NCBI GenBank assembly: GCA_020629545.1
Contig: JAHDDC010000010.1
Location: 1-64,000 of the forward strand
Origin: Hellea sp.
Lineage (GTDB): Bacteria; Pseudomonadota; Alphaproteobacteria; Caulobacterales; Maricaulaceae
DNA: 64,000 bases
Direction: 5' to 3'
The notes under the pieces were generated by a model. It saw only the letters and a list, made by a program, of their open reading frames with translations, did not search any database and was not told the origin of the DNA. Shown piece after piece: positions 40,293 through 50,432 of the stretch; positions within the stretch are counted from its first letter, which is position 1; every line of letters begins with the position of its first letter. Made by a program: the position numbers and the translations under genes.

Positions 40293-42202
40293 TGTCACAC
40301 CTCGACTCGCTTATTGCCGAAGATATTATTGCCTATCTGGACGCCCAGGAAAATAAGAGCTTCCTGCGCTTCATTACCTGCGGTTCCGTTGATGACGGTA
40401 AATCAACACTCATTGGCCGCCTGCTTTACGATTCAAAACTGATTTATGAAGATCAACTCGCCGCTATTGAGCGCGATAGCAAGAAGTCAGGTACGCAGGG
40501 CGACAAAGTCGATTTAGCTCTGCTGGTGGATGGTCTGGCTGCCGAGCGCGAACAGGGCATTACCATCGATGTTGCCTATCGTTTCTTCTCGACGGACAAG
40601 CGTAAGTTCATCGTCGCCGACACGCCTGGCCACGAACAATATACCCGCAATATGGCGACAGGCGCATCAACGGCTGATGTAGCTATATTGCTGATCGATT
40701 GCCGATACGGCGTTCAGGTTCAAACCCGCCGCCACGCCTTTATCGCCTCGCTTCTGGGGATTAAGCACGTCGTTTGTGCGATCAATAAAATGGATCTCGT
40801 CGATTTTGACCAAAAAGTCTTTAACGACATCGAATATGAATTCCGTGAGTTTTCCAAAGACATGGGATTCCAGGAAATCACTTGTATTCCGATGTCCGCT
40901 TTGGACGGGGATAATGTCACCACATCGTCGGAACGCGCATCATGGTATAAAGGCCCAGCGCTTTTGGAATATCTCGAAGATGTCGACGTTGATAGCGCCG
41001 ATCTGGAACGTCCCTTCCGCCTGCCCGTTCAGTGGGTCAACCGCCCAAATCTGGATTTCCGCGGATTTTCCGGAACAGTTGCTTCTGGCATCATCGAAGT
41101 CGGCGACGAGATTATGGTCGTTCCGTCGGGCAAACGCTCCACGGTCAAGTCCATTGTGACCTATGACGGCGAGCTCGACAAAGCCCGCGAAGATATGGCC
41201 ATCACCCTGACCCTAAAGGATGAGATTGACATTTCGCGCGGAGACGTGATTTGCAAAACTGATAGCCCGTGTGAACAAGCCGATCAATTCCAGGCTCATA
41301 TTCTTTGGATGACCGAGAAGGAACTGTTCCCGGGCCGTCAATATCTGGTCAAGACATCCAACAAAACCGTTCCGGCCAGTATCACCAATATCAAGCACCG
41401 TGTTGATGTGAACGATCTATCGGAAACGGCGGTCAAGACTCTCGGCCTGAACGAAATCGGTGTGTGTACCATTCAAACCGGCGCGCCTGTCGCCTTTGAT
41501 GCCTATAAAGATAACCGCAATACTGGGAACTTTATCGTCATCGACAAAGCCACCAATGAAACCGTTGGGGTTGGCATGCTCGATTACGCGCTACGCCGAG
41601 CCAAGAATGTGCACTGGCAGGATCTCGACGTCTCCAAAAAAGTTCGCGCCGCCCAGAAAAACCAGAAGCCAGTCATGCTTTGGTTCACCGGGCTTTCTGG
41701 CTCTGGTAAATCGACGATTGCCAATCTGGTTGAAAAGCGTCTGCTCGATCTCGGGCGTCATACTTATACGCTGGACGGCGATAATGTTCGTCACGGCCTG
41801 AATAATGATCTGGGCTTCACGAAGGCCGACAGGATTGAAAATATCCGCCGGATTGCCGAAGTCGGAAAGCTGATGGTCGATGCTGGCTTGATCACCTTGA
41901 CATCCTTTATCAGCCCTTATGCGCAGGAACGCCGTATGGCGCGCGACCTTCAAGGCGAGGGTGAATTTATCGAGATTTTCGTTAACACGCCGCTCGAAGT
42001 CGCCGAAAAGCGCGACGTCAAAGGTCTTTATGCCAAGGCCCGTGCCGGAGAGATCAAAAACTTCACCGGGATTGATAGCGAATATCAGGAACCGGAAAAT
42101 GCTGAGATCACAATCAACACGGTTGATATGACCGCGGACGAAGCCGCTGAGCAGATCGTGACCTATCTGACCGATCACGGCTATCTGGAAGGCGAAGCTT
42201 AA
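40292..42202 (+). CDS. cysNC: Bifunctional sulfate adenylyltransferase subunit 1 / adenylylsulfate kinase
   Basis: GTPase '[19 protein letters not shown]', '[17 protein letters not shown]'; C-terminal APS kinase '[36 protein letters not shown]'. Confidence 0.97.
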   Translation: MSHLDSLIAEDIIAYLDAQENKSFLRFITCGSVDDGKSTLIGRLLYDSKLIYEDQLAAIERDSKKSGTQGDKVDLALLVDGLAAEREQGITIDVAYRFFSTDKRKFIVADTPGHEQYTRNMATGASTADVAILLIDCRYGVQVQTRRHAFIASLLGIKHVVCAINKMDLVDFDQKVFNDIEYEFREFSKDMGFQEITCIPMSALDGDNVTTSSERASWYKGPALLEYLEDVDVDSADLERPFRLPVQWVNRPNLDFRGFSGTVASGIIEVGDEIMVVPSGKRSTVKSIVTYDGELDKAREDMAITLTLKDEIDISRGDVICKTDSPCEQADQFQAHILWMTEKELFPGRQYLVKTSNKTVPASITNIKHRVDVNDLSETAVKTLGLNEIGVCTIQTGAPVAFDAYKDNRNTGNFIVIDKATNETVGVGMLDYALRRAKNVHWQDLDVSKKVRAAQKNQKPVMLWFTGLSGSGKSTIANLVEKRLLDLGRHTYTLDGDNVRHGLNNDLGFTKADRIENIRRIAEVGKLMVDAGLITLTSFISPYAQERRMARDLQGEGEFIEIFVNTPLEVAEKRDVKGLYAKARAGEIKNFTGIDSEYQEPENAEITINTVDMTADEAAEQIVTYLTDHGYLEGEA

Positions 42203-42204
42203 AT

Positions 42205-43152
42205 ATGGCCGCCTTCGATGTCTTTAATGGTGACGCTGACGGCGTCATCTCATTGGTCCAAATGCGTCGCGCGGATCCGCGCCCGGAGGCCAAATTAATC
42301 ACGGGCCGAAAGCGCGACATCAATCTTTTGAAGCGCGTAAAAACCAAAGCCGGTGATCAGGTTACTGTACTAGACATTTCTTTGCGCTCAAATCTTGATG
42401 ACCTGAACCGGATCCTGACATCCGGCGCGTCTGTATTTTACGCCGATCATCACAATGCGGACGGACAGCCAGAGCATGACAATCTGCAAGCCTGTATCGA
42501 TGTTTCGCCGGAAGTTTGCACAGCTCTGATCATCGATGATTGTCTTGAAGGCGCTTATAGAGCCTGGGCCGTCACAGCCGCTTTTGGCGATAATTTCCCC
42601 AAAATAGCCAAGGCCAAAGCCGCCGGTTTGGACCTTCCGCTGGAGCAGCTGGAGCGGCTCGGCATGCTCGTCAACTATAATGGTTACGGCGCGGACACCT
42701 CTGACCTGCACTTTCACCCAGCTGATCTTTACAAAGCGCTCGCGCCTTTTGATACGCCCATGGAATTCCTGGAAGGCAACAAAGAAGTCTACCAAAAACT
42801 CGATGATGGTTATGAATCTGACCTGAGCGCGGCGAAGTCTGCAAAAGTTTTAGATGAAAGCGTAAAAGGTCTCGTGATTGAGCTCGCTGATGATGCCAGT
42901 TCGCGCCGTATATCTGGCGTCTATGGCAATCAACTCGCACAAGAAAATCCGGGTCGCGCGCATGCCGTTCTGACACGCACTGGTGAGAATTATCTCGTTT
43001 CCGTCCGCGCGCCGCTATCCAACCGGACCGGCGCCGACAAGTTATGTCTGCAATTTGAAACAGGCGGTGGCCGCGCCGCAGCCGCCGGCATCAACGTCTT
43101 ACCTGAGCGCGATGTAGACAGATTTATCGACGCCTTTATCGGCGCATTTTAG
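42205..43152 (+). CDS. DHH-family phosphoesterase
   Basis: 'DVFNGDADGVISLVQMRRADP', 'YADHHNAD', C-terminal 'FETGGGRAAAAGINVLP' (DHHA1-like). Confidence 0.8.
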   Translation: MAAFDVFNGDADGVISLVQMRRADPRPEAKLITGRKRDINLLKRVKTKAGDQVTVLDISLRSNLDDLNRILTSGASVFYADHHNADGQPEHDNLQACIDVSPEVCTALIIDDCLEGAYRAWAVTAAFGDNFPKIAKAKAAGLDLPLEQLERLGMLVNYNGYGADTSDLHFHPADLYKALAPFDTPMEFLEGNKEVYQKLDDGYESDLSAAKSAKVLDESVKGLVIELADDASSRRISGVYGNQLAQENPGRAHAVLTRTGENYLVSVRAPLSNRTGADKLCLQFETGGGRAAAAGINVLPERDVDRFIDAFIGAF

Positions 43153-43244
43153 GGCAAAATTGGGGTCATGCCGTTTGTATAAATCTAAGCTTTTAGACTT
43201 TTAATCTTCGGAGGAATGGCTACTCTCCGCACTGTGAGGGACCT

Positions 43245-43421
43245 ATGAAGAAATCTCAGCTAGTTGTTTTAAGCTTGATCTATCTGGCTATCGTTATAAC
43301 GGGGCTATTCTTTGCTTTTAAGGTTTTTATGACAGGAATCGAAGAAGGCGTATCTGGTGTGGAGGATGCTGTCGAAGCCGAAAGTCAGATGGAATTAAAT
43401 TCTGACGACGCAGAGCCTTAA
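43245..43421 (+). CDS. Small single-TM protein (58 aa), not in supplied ORF track
   Basis: ATG after GTGAGGG; translation MKKSQLVVLSLIYLAIVITGLFFAFKVFMTGIEEGVSGVEDAVEAESQMELNSDDAEP. Confidence 0.55.
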   Translation: MKKSQLVVLSLIYLAIVITGLFFAFKVFMTGIEEGVSGVEDAVEAESQMELNSDDAEP

Positions 43422-44173
43422 GTTAGCCCATACCATGATCGAACAATGTCGTAGATTTTGAGATCCACGGCATTTTTATCGCAATATTTCTGGAATAACT
43501 CTTCCCCTATATCCGCGCGTATCACGGCAATCCGGTCCTCTGTCGAAATGTTGAGATCTGAGTTCACATTATCCCTCTGGTCCGAAACTTTCAGTTCCAG
43601 CCCATACCGAGAAACCTGCTTGGCCAGCATTTGAAGCGATAGCTCGAACTTCTCAACAAATCCGATAAACGGCAAACGATTTAGCGCTTCCAATGCCAAA
43701 GCTTCCATGTCGTCTTTTTCCGTTACTCGGCCCCGTTCTGGGCGCAATAAATGCGTCAGTCGGTTAGCCTGAAAGTTTCGGATACTGGAATCAAGCGGTC
43801 GCCGGATACGCCAGCGAATATAATCGCCAAAGTCAACCTTCTTAGCCATGATTGCGCCGGGTGTCTGAGCGTCCTGATTGACCTCATAACGATAGCCCGA
43901 ATAAAGCCTGATCAGAGGATGCCGGATAAACATAACGGGAATAATGTTTACATCCTCAATATCCGGCATCGGCAATCGCGCCGTATGAGAAGAATACGCC
44001 CGCATATCCGTGGTGTCCCGGATCCAGTTTTCGATTTCATCATAGGGAAGCCGCTTACGCGTAAAGCGAAACTCTCTCTCCTCCCAGCGTCCAGGAAAAC
44101 TTTCCCTCAGGACACTGTCAAACGAGCTGCCAGCGTTTTTGAATAGGTGAAGATGAAATATAACGTGCCGCAT
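43418..44173 (-). CDS. Sulfotransferase family protein
   Basis: 'VIFHLHLFKNAGSSFDSVLRESFPGRW...SSHTARLPMPDIEDVNIIPVMFIRHPLIRLYSGYRYE'. Confidence 0.8.
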   Translation of the reverse strand: MRHVIFHLHLFKNAGSSFDSVLRESFPGRWEEREFRFTRKRLPYDEIENWIRDTTDMRAYSSHTARLPMPDIEDVNIIPVMFIRHPLIRLYSGYRYEVNQDAQTPGAIMAKKVDFGDYIRWRIRRPLDSSIRNFQANRLTHLLRPERGRVTEKDDMEALALEALNRLPFIGFVEKFELSLQMLAKQVSRYGLELKVSDQRDNVNSDLNISTEDRIAVIRADIGEELFQKYCDKNAVDLKIYDIVRSWYGLT

Positions 44174-44185
44174 TGAAATAAAGTT

Positions 44186-47100
44186 CTAAACGGGCTTCGC
44201 CTTGTCGGATAAGCCCACGGTATTTTCCAAAATTTCGGAGACTAGATGTCCTCTTGCTTCCCAGGTGATAGCTTGCAACACCGCATTAAATTCTTTTCCG
44301 GATTGCTTAGGGGCCTCCAGACTTGCCTTAAGTAAAGTCGCGAACTCACCTCCATTTTTAGCAAATTGAATAAAAGGAGTCATTTCATGATCGATATCTT
44401 GAACCTCTGTCACGACAATCGACTTTTGGCTTGCAAAATAACTGTAAATCGTCGTCAGTCCGCCCCCTTTAAGACCTGTTAAGTAAGGAAGAATGCAAAC
44501 ATCGAAAGCCGCAATAAAGGCATCAAACTTCTCCGGCGAAATATTTTCCATTACCTTGATGTTTTCTCTTAGATCTTCTCGCTTGATGTCGCTGTTCAGC
44601 ATGCCGTTCGCCGCCACTACAAATGTAAAGTCCGAAGCATGATAAGCTGCTTCGGTGAGAAGCTCCCAATCTATTGCATCAAACGTGTGCCCGACAAAAC
44701 CAGCTATTGGGGATTTTAATGATTTAAGTGCCTTATATGGTTTAACATCACCGGGAATATCCGTCCCGTTGGGGACAAGATGAATTGACAGTTCTTGGGC
44801 TTTCAAAACTTTCTGAACGTCATGTCCGAGCGAGTCGATGGCCCGACTGGTGAGGACACAATCCGCTTTGGGTAACAAACGACTTAGATTCTTATTCAAT
44901 CGCTCAACAACCGCTTCGTCCTGCTCATAGATGTTAAAGGTAGCATCTGAAATATCCAAAACAAGGCTATCAAACGGCACCTGTGCCGCAACATTTGGAA
45001 TTGAAAACACAGGTAGAGAAATCCAAGCAACCGTGTTTTCCGGCACCAATCCCATGGCTTCCATCTGTTCCATTATATAAGCCGGATATACATCCGTCGT
45101 TGTACCGTCGATAAAGGCTGGTCTGGATTGATGATCACTCCAGAAAAATCGGCGCTTGAAGAGACGCTCAGTGTCATCTTGATGGTACTTTAGACGAAAT
45201 TCCTCAGTAACATTTCGCGTATTGACCCCGGATATACGTAAACTTGCAGCTAGGGTTTCAAAATTTATCGGCGCTCCAAATTCCAAAATACGGCCGAATT
45301 TATTGCTGTCCAGGAAATGCTCCGCAAATTTCTCTGATCGTTTCTGATCAGCAAAAGCGTCATGCTCAGCGGAGAAAATTACCAGATCCTTTTTACCCTT
45401 TCTAGGCTTTATGAGACGTTTAACTCTGGGGTCAGCCATTTCCCGATAGGTTTCATCAAGGCTGGCGAGCAAATGGACCAATCCGGACTTTAAGGGTTCA
45501 GATTTTCGCCTTGCTGTTTGTATGACATTATCAAGTCGAACGCGGTTGATCCGATAGCTCATCTCTGTCTCAAAACCCAACCGCCTGTGGGATCGCTTTT
45601 TTTCCGCATCCTCCGTATTCTGCAACTCATACAATTCCAATAAAGTGTCGGCAAAATAATCGGGATGAATTACATCTATATACCCTAATGTCTCTAGATC
45701 ATAGAGAGGCCTTAGCTCAGTCGCGACGACAGGAACTCCAAAACTCAGAGCATCAGAAATTTTGGACGGCACTTCAAAATGTGAGGCATTATGCTCATCA
45801 TCCAGCAAAGCTGGAACAACATCAGCCCCGGAGAGATAATGCGGTAATTCATCAAAACGGCATGGCGGAAAAAATAAAACGCGCGCGTTGGTTAAGCTCT
45901 CGAGGTCAGATTGAAGCTGAGGTGGCTCGACGTCCCCGACAACACACAACACAAATCTGTCATCATCCATTTCATCAAGAGTCTCAGCAACCTTTCGAAG
46001 GCCTTTATACTCATCGGTGGAACCGGCATACAAAATGCAAAAATCGCGATCCGTTAATCCCATCTTTTTTCGTGCGATCTTCCTATCGTATAACTCTGGG
46101 TTAAAAAGGTTTTCGTCACGGGCATGCCGGATTACGGCCCCACCATACGCTTGCTGCAAGACGGAATTAGATACGCAGAGTCCATCAAATTCGTGGATCA
46201 ATTCCCGACAAATCTGCGTAGCTTCCGGCGTGAATGGAGTTTTCAATAACTTCCGTAACGCACTCTTTCCATATTTGGGCGGTGTCTCATCGTCTTCTAG
46301 TGCGTCAAACCGTTGATCATCAATATCCAGAACAATGGGACAATCACTATGATTTTTTATCATTGCTCCCAAAGCGAAAGCCGGAACGCTTGGTTTTGAG
46401 ATCAGGGCCAAATTATAATGATTGGACTGCGCGAAAATATTCGCTTTGGGATAAAAGTCCCTTAGATCTTTACATTCGAGCAAGCGTATATTTCGCCAAG
46501 ACTTCTCGATTGACGTCCAGATTTTCGAACCGTTCTTTTGCCATATGGGGGCAATCAATTCGACATCCCAATCTACGGATAGCAAGTCGTAAAGGGAAGC
46601 GGCGCGAGCGGCTTCGGTTGAAGAAAGATCAGACGCAATAATGGCGGCGCGACCCTTTTTCATTTGCTGCGCCGACTGCTGAGTGAGCGCGTTTCCAGAA
46701 GCTGCAAATCTGTCCCTGCCTAAAACTTCATCTAGCTGTTGTGGATCGGCAATATTTTCTCGTAAATATGCCTCAAGTTCTACGAGACGGGACTGCAATA
46801 TTTCAGCCTCATGGTTTTCAGATAAAATAGTGTCATATAATGGCTTGGGGATTGAGACCGTTTGATCAGATTTCGGTAATAATGTTGGCTGACTTGCAAC
46901 AGACTGAGTGCGCTCCAAATACTCAGGGCGTTGCAAATATCCACGGATAAAGGGTTTAAGCTCCGCAATCGTCAGTCCATCCGAATGGTCGTTTACCGCC
47001 TTTAGGTAATCGTTGTGCAATGGCGAGGACAGCGCTTTTTGACGTCGGTCCCCTCGGATTATTTGATCAATCTGATTGACAAGATTTGTATTTACGACAC

Positions 47101-47863
47101 TATCAAATCGACCCGAAATTTTAGTTAACTCCAAAAGAAGATTATAGCCATCAAGTCCGATCAACTTTTCATAAATTAGAACGCTATCTAAATCGCTTAA
47201 CTGAGACATTGCGGTCGCGAGATAAGTTAATGCATTGAGACGCCCATCAATCAACTCCAGACCATTTCGGCGATGAAGCGAAGCCGCAATCGACTCAGGG
47301 GAACGCACAATCAAAACCTTTTTCAGCGGTCGCCCCAGAACTTCTGCGACCCGTTCCCAAATCGGTAAAAATATGCAAATTCTTGGATCTTTGATCAGAG
47401 TCGGGTCCCGCTCATCAAAATCAGTTTCCAAAATGTCTATTATTTGCTCTACTGCTGACTGCGCCGCAGGGCTATCGGACCAGTTTTTGGGTAGAAAGTT
47501 GGCGGTCGTCCAATCCTTATCAAAGGTTTTGAGAATACCTTCATGGACGGCGACAATTTTTTGATTCTCCCAAAATCCTCGAGGGTTATCAAATGACGGT
47601 AACATCAATGACCGACCTAGATCTTGGCCTGTCACACTTAAAACTTTAGCTAAAAAAGAAGTTCCAGATCGGTGGGCTCCGATGAGGAGTGTTATAGGCA
47701 TGATCTGTTCACGACGTGCCGGCTTCGCAAACCCCGCATCGGCTAACGCTGCAAGATCGTCTTCCCGCAATTGATCGATACTCTCAGCCGTTTGAGATCC
47801 AATTCGTGCAATAGCTTGTTGAAGATTATACTTCAGCATTTTTATTTTTTGAGACTCGGTCAT
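44186..47863 (-). CDS. 1225-aa multidomain protein: N-terminal sulfotransferase-like domain plus two glycosyltransferase regions
   Basis: 'ITLLIGAHRSGTSFLAKVLSVTGQDLG...RGFWENQKIV...KDPRICIFLPIW'; GT4-like 'ILYAGSTDEYKGLRKVAETLDEM..' and C-terminal 'IAGFVGHTFDAIDWELLTEAAYH...ILPYLTGLKGGGLTTIYSYFA'. Confidence 0.85.
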   Translation of the reverse strand: MTESQKIKMLKYNLQQAIARIGSQTAESIDQLREDDLAALADAGFAKPARREQIMPITLLIGAHRSGTSFLAKVLSVTGQDLGRSLMLPSFDNPRGFWENQKIVAVHEGILKTFDKDWTTANFLPKNWSDSPAAQSAVEQIIDILETDFDERDPTLIKDPRICIFLPIWERVAEVLGRPLKKVLIVRSPESIAASLHRRNGLELIDGRLNALTYLATAMSQLSDLDSVLIYEKLIGLDGYNLLLELTKISGRFDSVVNTNLVNQIDQIIRGDRRQKALSSPLHNDYLKAVNDHSDGLTIAELKPFIRGYLQRPEYLERTQSVASQPTLLPKSDQTVSIPKPLYDTILSENHEAEILQSRLVELEAYLRENIADPQQLDEVLGRDRFAASGNALTQQSAQQMKKGRAAIIASDLSSTEAARAASLYDLLSVDWDVELIAPIWQKNGSKIWTSIEKSWRNIRLLECKDLRDFYPKANIFAQSNHYNLALISKPSVPAFALGAMIKNHSDCPIVLDIDDQRFDALEDDETPPKYGKSALRKLLKTPFTPEATQICRELIHEFDGLCVSNSVLQQAYGGAVIRHARDENLFNPELYDRKIARKKMGLTDRDFCILYAGSTDEYKGLRKVAETLDEMDDDRFVLCVVGDVEPPQLQSDLESLTNARVLFFPPCRFDELPHYLSGADVVPALLDDEHNASHFEVPSKISDALSFGVPVVATELRPLYDLETLGYIDVIHPDYFADTLLELYELQNTEDAEKKRSHRRLGFETEMSYRINRVRLDNVIQTARRKSEPLKSGLVHLLASLDETYREMADPRVKRLIKPRKGKKDLVIFSAEHDAFADQKRSEKFAEHFLDSNKFGRILEFGAPINFETLAASLRISGVNTRNVTEEFRLKYHQDDTERLFKRRFFWSDHQSRPAFIDGTTTDVYPAYIMEQMEAMGLVPENTVAWISLPVFSIPNVAAQVPFDSLVLDISDATFNIYEQDEAVVERLNKNLSRLLPKADCVLTSRAIDSLGHDVQKVLKAQELSIHLVPNGTDIPGDVKPYKALKSLKSPIAGFVGHTFDAIDWELLTEAAYHASDFTFVVAANGMLNSDIKREDLRENIKVMENISPEKFDAFIAAFDVCILPYLTGLKGGGLTTIYSYFASQKSIVVTEVQDIDHEMTPFIQFAKNGGEFATLLKASLEAPKQSGKEFNAVLQAITWEARGHLVSEILENTVGLSDKAKPV

Positions 47864-48516
47864 ATCATTCTAATCAAGTCCCCTGCCGGAAACCAGTCAA
47901 GCATGTCTGGATTAAATTCTACGAGAATTGCCCCCAATCTCCGGTCATCATCATTATTGTTTTCCGGATACTCACACTGAATTCTCAAATCGGCCCGACC
48001 ATAAAACTTATCCGGAATATCTATCCAAATTTCTGTTGTCTCGCCTCTGGGCAGCATGGCAGTTTTTACAGGATCATTGCAAAGCAGAAAGTCAACTTTC
48101 TTTTCGCTCAGATTATTGTCTTCTGGTACGAACATTCGCAATCCGAGCGTTTTAAAATTTGACATGACGAATTCAGAATTGACGTCAATCCAGCGGTCTT
48201 GGTGGACACCGAAACGCGGTTCTAGAATATGGTAGTCAACATATTCTGATGTTATTTTGACGGTTTTAGAAATAATTGTCGGATCATTTGATTGCAGTGT
48301 TACTACACAACCATTGGGTTCTATTGTTTTAATGAGAGCTGTCCCCAAAACCTGCCTATCGGTTCCAAGATCAATCATATTGGTGAAATGGATCTTTTGA
48401 AGGCTGGAAAGTTCCGAAACATCCGAGACTAAGGGAATAGTCCAATATCCTCCGTCGGTATCAAGGAGCCATTCCTTGTTATCCGAATTATATAAGAGCC
48501 TGTCATTATTGGGCAC
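47860..48516 (-). CDS. Hypothetical protein (beta-rich), translationally coupled to the 1225-aa protein
   Basis: ORF 218 aa with 4-nt overlap to the downstream gene; no family recognised. Confidence 0.55.
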   Translation of the reverse strand: MPNNDRLLYNSDNKEWLLDTDGGYWTIPLVSDVSELSSLQKIHFTNMIDLGTDRQVLGTALIKTIEPNGCVVTLQSNDPTIISKTVKITSEYVDYHILEPRFGVHQDRWIDVNSEFVMSNFKTLGLRMFVPEDNNLSEKKVDFLLCNDPVKTAMLPRGETTEIWIDIPDKFYGRADLRIQCEYPENNNDDDRRLGAILVEFNPDMLDWFPAGDLIRMI

Positions 48517-48687
48517 TTGTAACCTCTTTGGGAATTATCAGGCTTTCAAAGATATAGCCCTGTACGGCCTGTTCCATGCCTTTTTATAGGTCTAGTCAAT
48601 TCCCAAAGCCAGCAAATTCTCTGCAGATCAACACTTGTTTCAGATCGCTTTTCATCGCATAGGGCAAGAAAACTAAAGGTGGGCAAA

Positions 48688-49569
48688 ATGAGCCGTAAAG
48701 GTATAATTCTCGCAGGCGGTAGTGGAACAAGACTTTACCCCAGCACAATTTCAGTCTCGAAACAATTAATGCCGGTTTATGACAAACCGATGATTTATTA
48801 TCCTTTATCAGTTCTGATGAGCGCAGGCATGCGGGAAATTATGATTATTACAACACCGCAAGATCAAGCGGCTTTTCAGAACCTCCTTCGTGATGGATCA
48901 CAATGGGGTATCGAAATCACTTGGGCCGTACAGCCGAGCCCAGACGGACTTGCGCAAGCGTTAATAATAGCCGAAGATTTTCTGGACGGTTCCCCGAGCG
49001 CGCTCATACTGGGTGATAATTTATTCTTTGGCTCGGAATTTGATGACGTATTGCAATCGGCCAAAGATGTCACTGAAGGCGCGACCGTTTTTGGCTATCA
49101 TGTCAATAACCCTGAGAGCTATGGAGTAGCCGAGTTTGATGCAAATCAGAAGGTGATTTCAATTGAGGAAAAACCGGAAAATCCAAAGTCCAATTATGCA
49201 GTGACCGGGCTTTACTTATATGATGGCCATGCCCCGAAATATGCCAAGACGATAACACCATCTGCCCGAGGCGAATTGGAAATCACAGCGCTCAATCAGA
49301 TCTACCTGCAACGAGACGAGCTTCAATGCGCTATGTTGGGTGAAGGCACATCCTGGCTCGACACAGGCACTCATCGGTCACTCCTTCAAGCGGCTCAATT
49401 TGTCAGCGTTATGGAAGAACGTCAGGGGCGCCGAATTTGTTGTCCGGAAGCTCACGCTTATCAGCAAGGCTGGATCACACGCGAGGAATTACATGAATTA
49501 GCTACCCCCCTGAAGAAAAGCGGTTACGGCGAATATTTATTCAAAATTTCCCAGGCAGATTCTAAATAA
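48688..49569 (+). CDS. rfbA: Glucose-1-phosphate thymidylyltransferase
   Basis: 'KGIILAGGSGTRLYPSTISVSKQLMPVYDKPMIYYPLSVLMSAGMREIMIITTPQD'. Confidence 0.96.
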   Translation: MSRKGIILAGGSGTRLYPSTISVSKQLMPVYDKPMIYYPLSVLMSAGMREIMIITTPQDQAAFQNLLRDGSQWGIEITWAVQPSPDGLAQALIIAEDFLDGSPSALILGDNLFFGSEFDDVLQSAKDVTEGATVFGYHVNNPESYGVAEFDANQKVISIEEKPENPKSNYAVTGLYLYDGHAPKYAKTITPSARGELEITALNQIYLQRDELQCAMLGEGTSWLDTGTHRSLLQAAQFVSVMEERQGRRICCPEAHAYQQGWITREELHELATPLKKSGYGEYLFKISQADSK

Positions 49570-49613
49570 CACACCTTGCGACGCTTAGACTGCGCCGTTA
49601 AACGTCCCCGATT

Positions 49614-50432
49614 ATGAATAGGGTACTCGTTATATCTTCGCTCGTAGCCGCCAGCTCTGTTGGCGCCAATAACAGCGCGTTTTGTCTTCGTCGTCTTGGT
49701 ATGGAAACAGTTATTCTACCGACCGTTATTTTGGGACGTCATCCAGGATGGGGAACACCTGGGGGCTCCGCGACACCGTCCGCCCTTTTGTCTGATATTT
49801 GGGATGGTATAAACGCACAAAATCTAAAATTTGATGCAGTCTTAACCGGGTATATCGGAACACCTGAAAATCTGGATCTAACTGAACAGATTATCCGGCA
49901 GATCAAGCAAAAGAACCCCAATGTAAAGGTCATTGTGGATCCTGTGATGGGCGACCACGGAAAACTCTATGTACCAGTGGATGTTGGAGAGGGCATTATT
50001 AGCCGGCTTGTTCCTTATGCCGATATTATAACACCTAATGTCTGGGAATTTTCTCACTTGATGCGATCTGACATTACGGGACTGGACGAGCTTGGGGATG
50101 CCCTAAGAGACTATGGTGGATGCGCCCTCATTACATCAGTTATTGATGGTGATCGGATAGGGGGTTTAAGTTATCATCCTGAAGGATTATCGTATATCGG
50201 TCATGAAAAGTTCGCGTCCGTACCTCACGGAGGCGGAGACGCCATTGCAGGGTCTTTACTAGGCCATATTCTTTTAGGAGATAGCGAAGAGGTAGCCGCT
50301 CAAAAAGCTGTTTCTTCCGTCTTTAGGATCATGAGACTTGCCGTAGAAAATGGCCTCGAGGAGTTCCCATTGACAGAAGGGCAAAACGAGCTGGTCTTAG
50401 CACCCCAATTGCCTTTGCGAAAACTGTCATGA
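49614..50432 (+). CDS. Pyridoxal kinase (PdxK/PdxY-like)
   Basis: 'VLVISSLVAASSVGANNSAFCLRRLGMETVILPTVILGRHPGW...VIVDPVMGDHGKLYV...ITPNVWE'. Confidence 0.85.
   Translation: MNRVLVISSLVAASSVGANNSAFCLRRLGMETVILPTVILGRHPGWGTPGGSATPSALLSDIWDGINAQNLKFDAVLTGYIGTPENLDLTEQIIRQIKQKNPNVKVIVDPVMGDHGKLYVPVDVGEGIISRLVPYADIITPNVWEFSHLMRSDITGLDELGDALRDYGGCALITSVIDGDRIGGLSYHPEGLSYIGHEKFASVPHGGGDAIAGSLLGHILLGDSEEVAAQKAVSSVFRIMRLAVENGLEEFPLTEGQNELVLAPQLPLRKLS

Noticed and set aside
41591-42178. 195-aa minus-strand ORF
   Set aside because: Antisense to the CysC part of cysNC; typical shadow ORF.
42388-42976. Two minus-strand ORFs (135 and 101 aa)
   Set aside because: Antisense to the DHH phosphoesterase gene; no coding signature.
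43153-43244. cysDNC region considered as a recent mobile insertion
   Set aside because: No flanking direct repeats, integrase or tRNA target seen; GC shift was judged by eye only, so kept only as a question in the paralog finding.
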